Assembly (NCBI GenBank): GCA_030746455.1
Contig: JASLMQ010000531.1
Span: forward strand, 1-5,381
From: Candidatus Latescibacterota bacterium
GTDB lineage: Bacteria > Latescibacterota > UBA2968 > GCA-2709665
Direction of reading: 5' to 3'
DNA length: 5,381 nt
A program made the translations under genes and the position numbers. The notes under the pieces are model-generated. The model saw only the letters and a program-made list of their open reading frames with translations, searched no databases and had not been told where the DNA came from. Positions 5,353 to 5,381 of this stretch are shown here, piece after piece. The stretch's first letter is position 1, and every line of letters starts with the position of its first letter.

Positions 5353-5381
5353 GTTCTGCCTGCACGATCCTGTGTTTGCCA

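Overview
The window looks like a carbohydrate-handling stretch of a GC-rich bacterial genome. Codons favour G or C in the third position, Shine-Dalgarno sites are clear, and two of the six genes start with GTG. The mix of a Gfo/Idh/MocA dehydrogenase, a DUF1961 (YesU-like) protein, a nitrilase-superfamily hydrolase and a deacetylase-like protein resembles gene content I associate with environmental Planctomycetota, Poribacteria or Latescibacterota-type genomes. That placement is an impression, not a result; nothing here fixes the taxon.

Layout, left to right. Positions 1-266 (+) hold the C-terminal end of a protein that starts outside the window, probably the tail of a secreted beta-helix-type protein. 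After 18 bases and a strong ribosome binding site comes a complete Gfo/Idh/MocA oxidoreductase (285-1301, +). It converges, with only 22 bases between the stop codons, on a leftward block. Read in its own direction, that block holds a deacetylase-like protein with an Ig-like N-terminus (5340-4261), an unrecognised 359-residue protein 13 bases behind it (4247-3168), a DUF1961/YesU-like jelly-roll protein (2946-2254) and a carbon-nitrogen hydrolase (2136-1324).

The 221-base gap between the unrecognised gene and the DUF1961 gene is the most structured non-coding DNA. It holds a possible terminator hairpin (3124-3145) and a 7-base-periodic repeat (GTCTCAC/GTCTGAC and reverse complements) arranged as an interrupted palindrome over 2997-3087. 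The 117-base gap before the hydrolase gene holds a GC-rich hairpin and a 9-base tandem duplication.

Working model (inference): none of the complete proteins shows a signal peptide, so they would act in the cytoplasm on imported sugars or oligosaccharides. The dehydrogenase would oxidise a sugar or cyclitol, the hydrolase would cut an amide or nitrile-type bond, and the deacetylase-like protein would remove an acyl group or cleave a glycan. The unrecognised protein is probably made together with the deacetylase-like one. No RNA genes, CRISPR arrays, insertion sequences or phage genes were seen.
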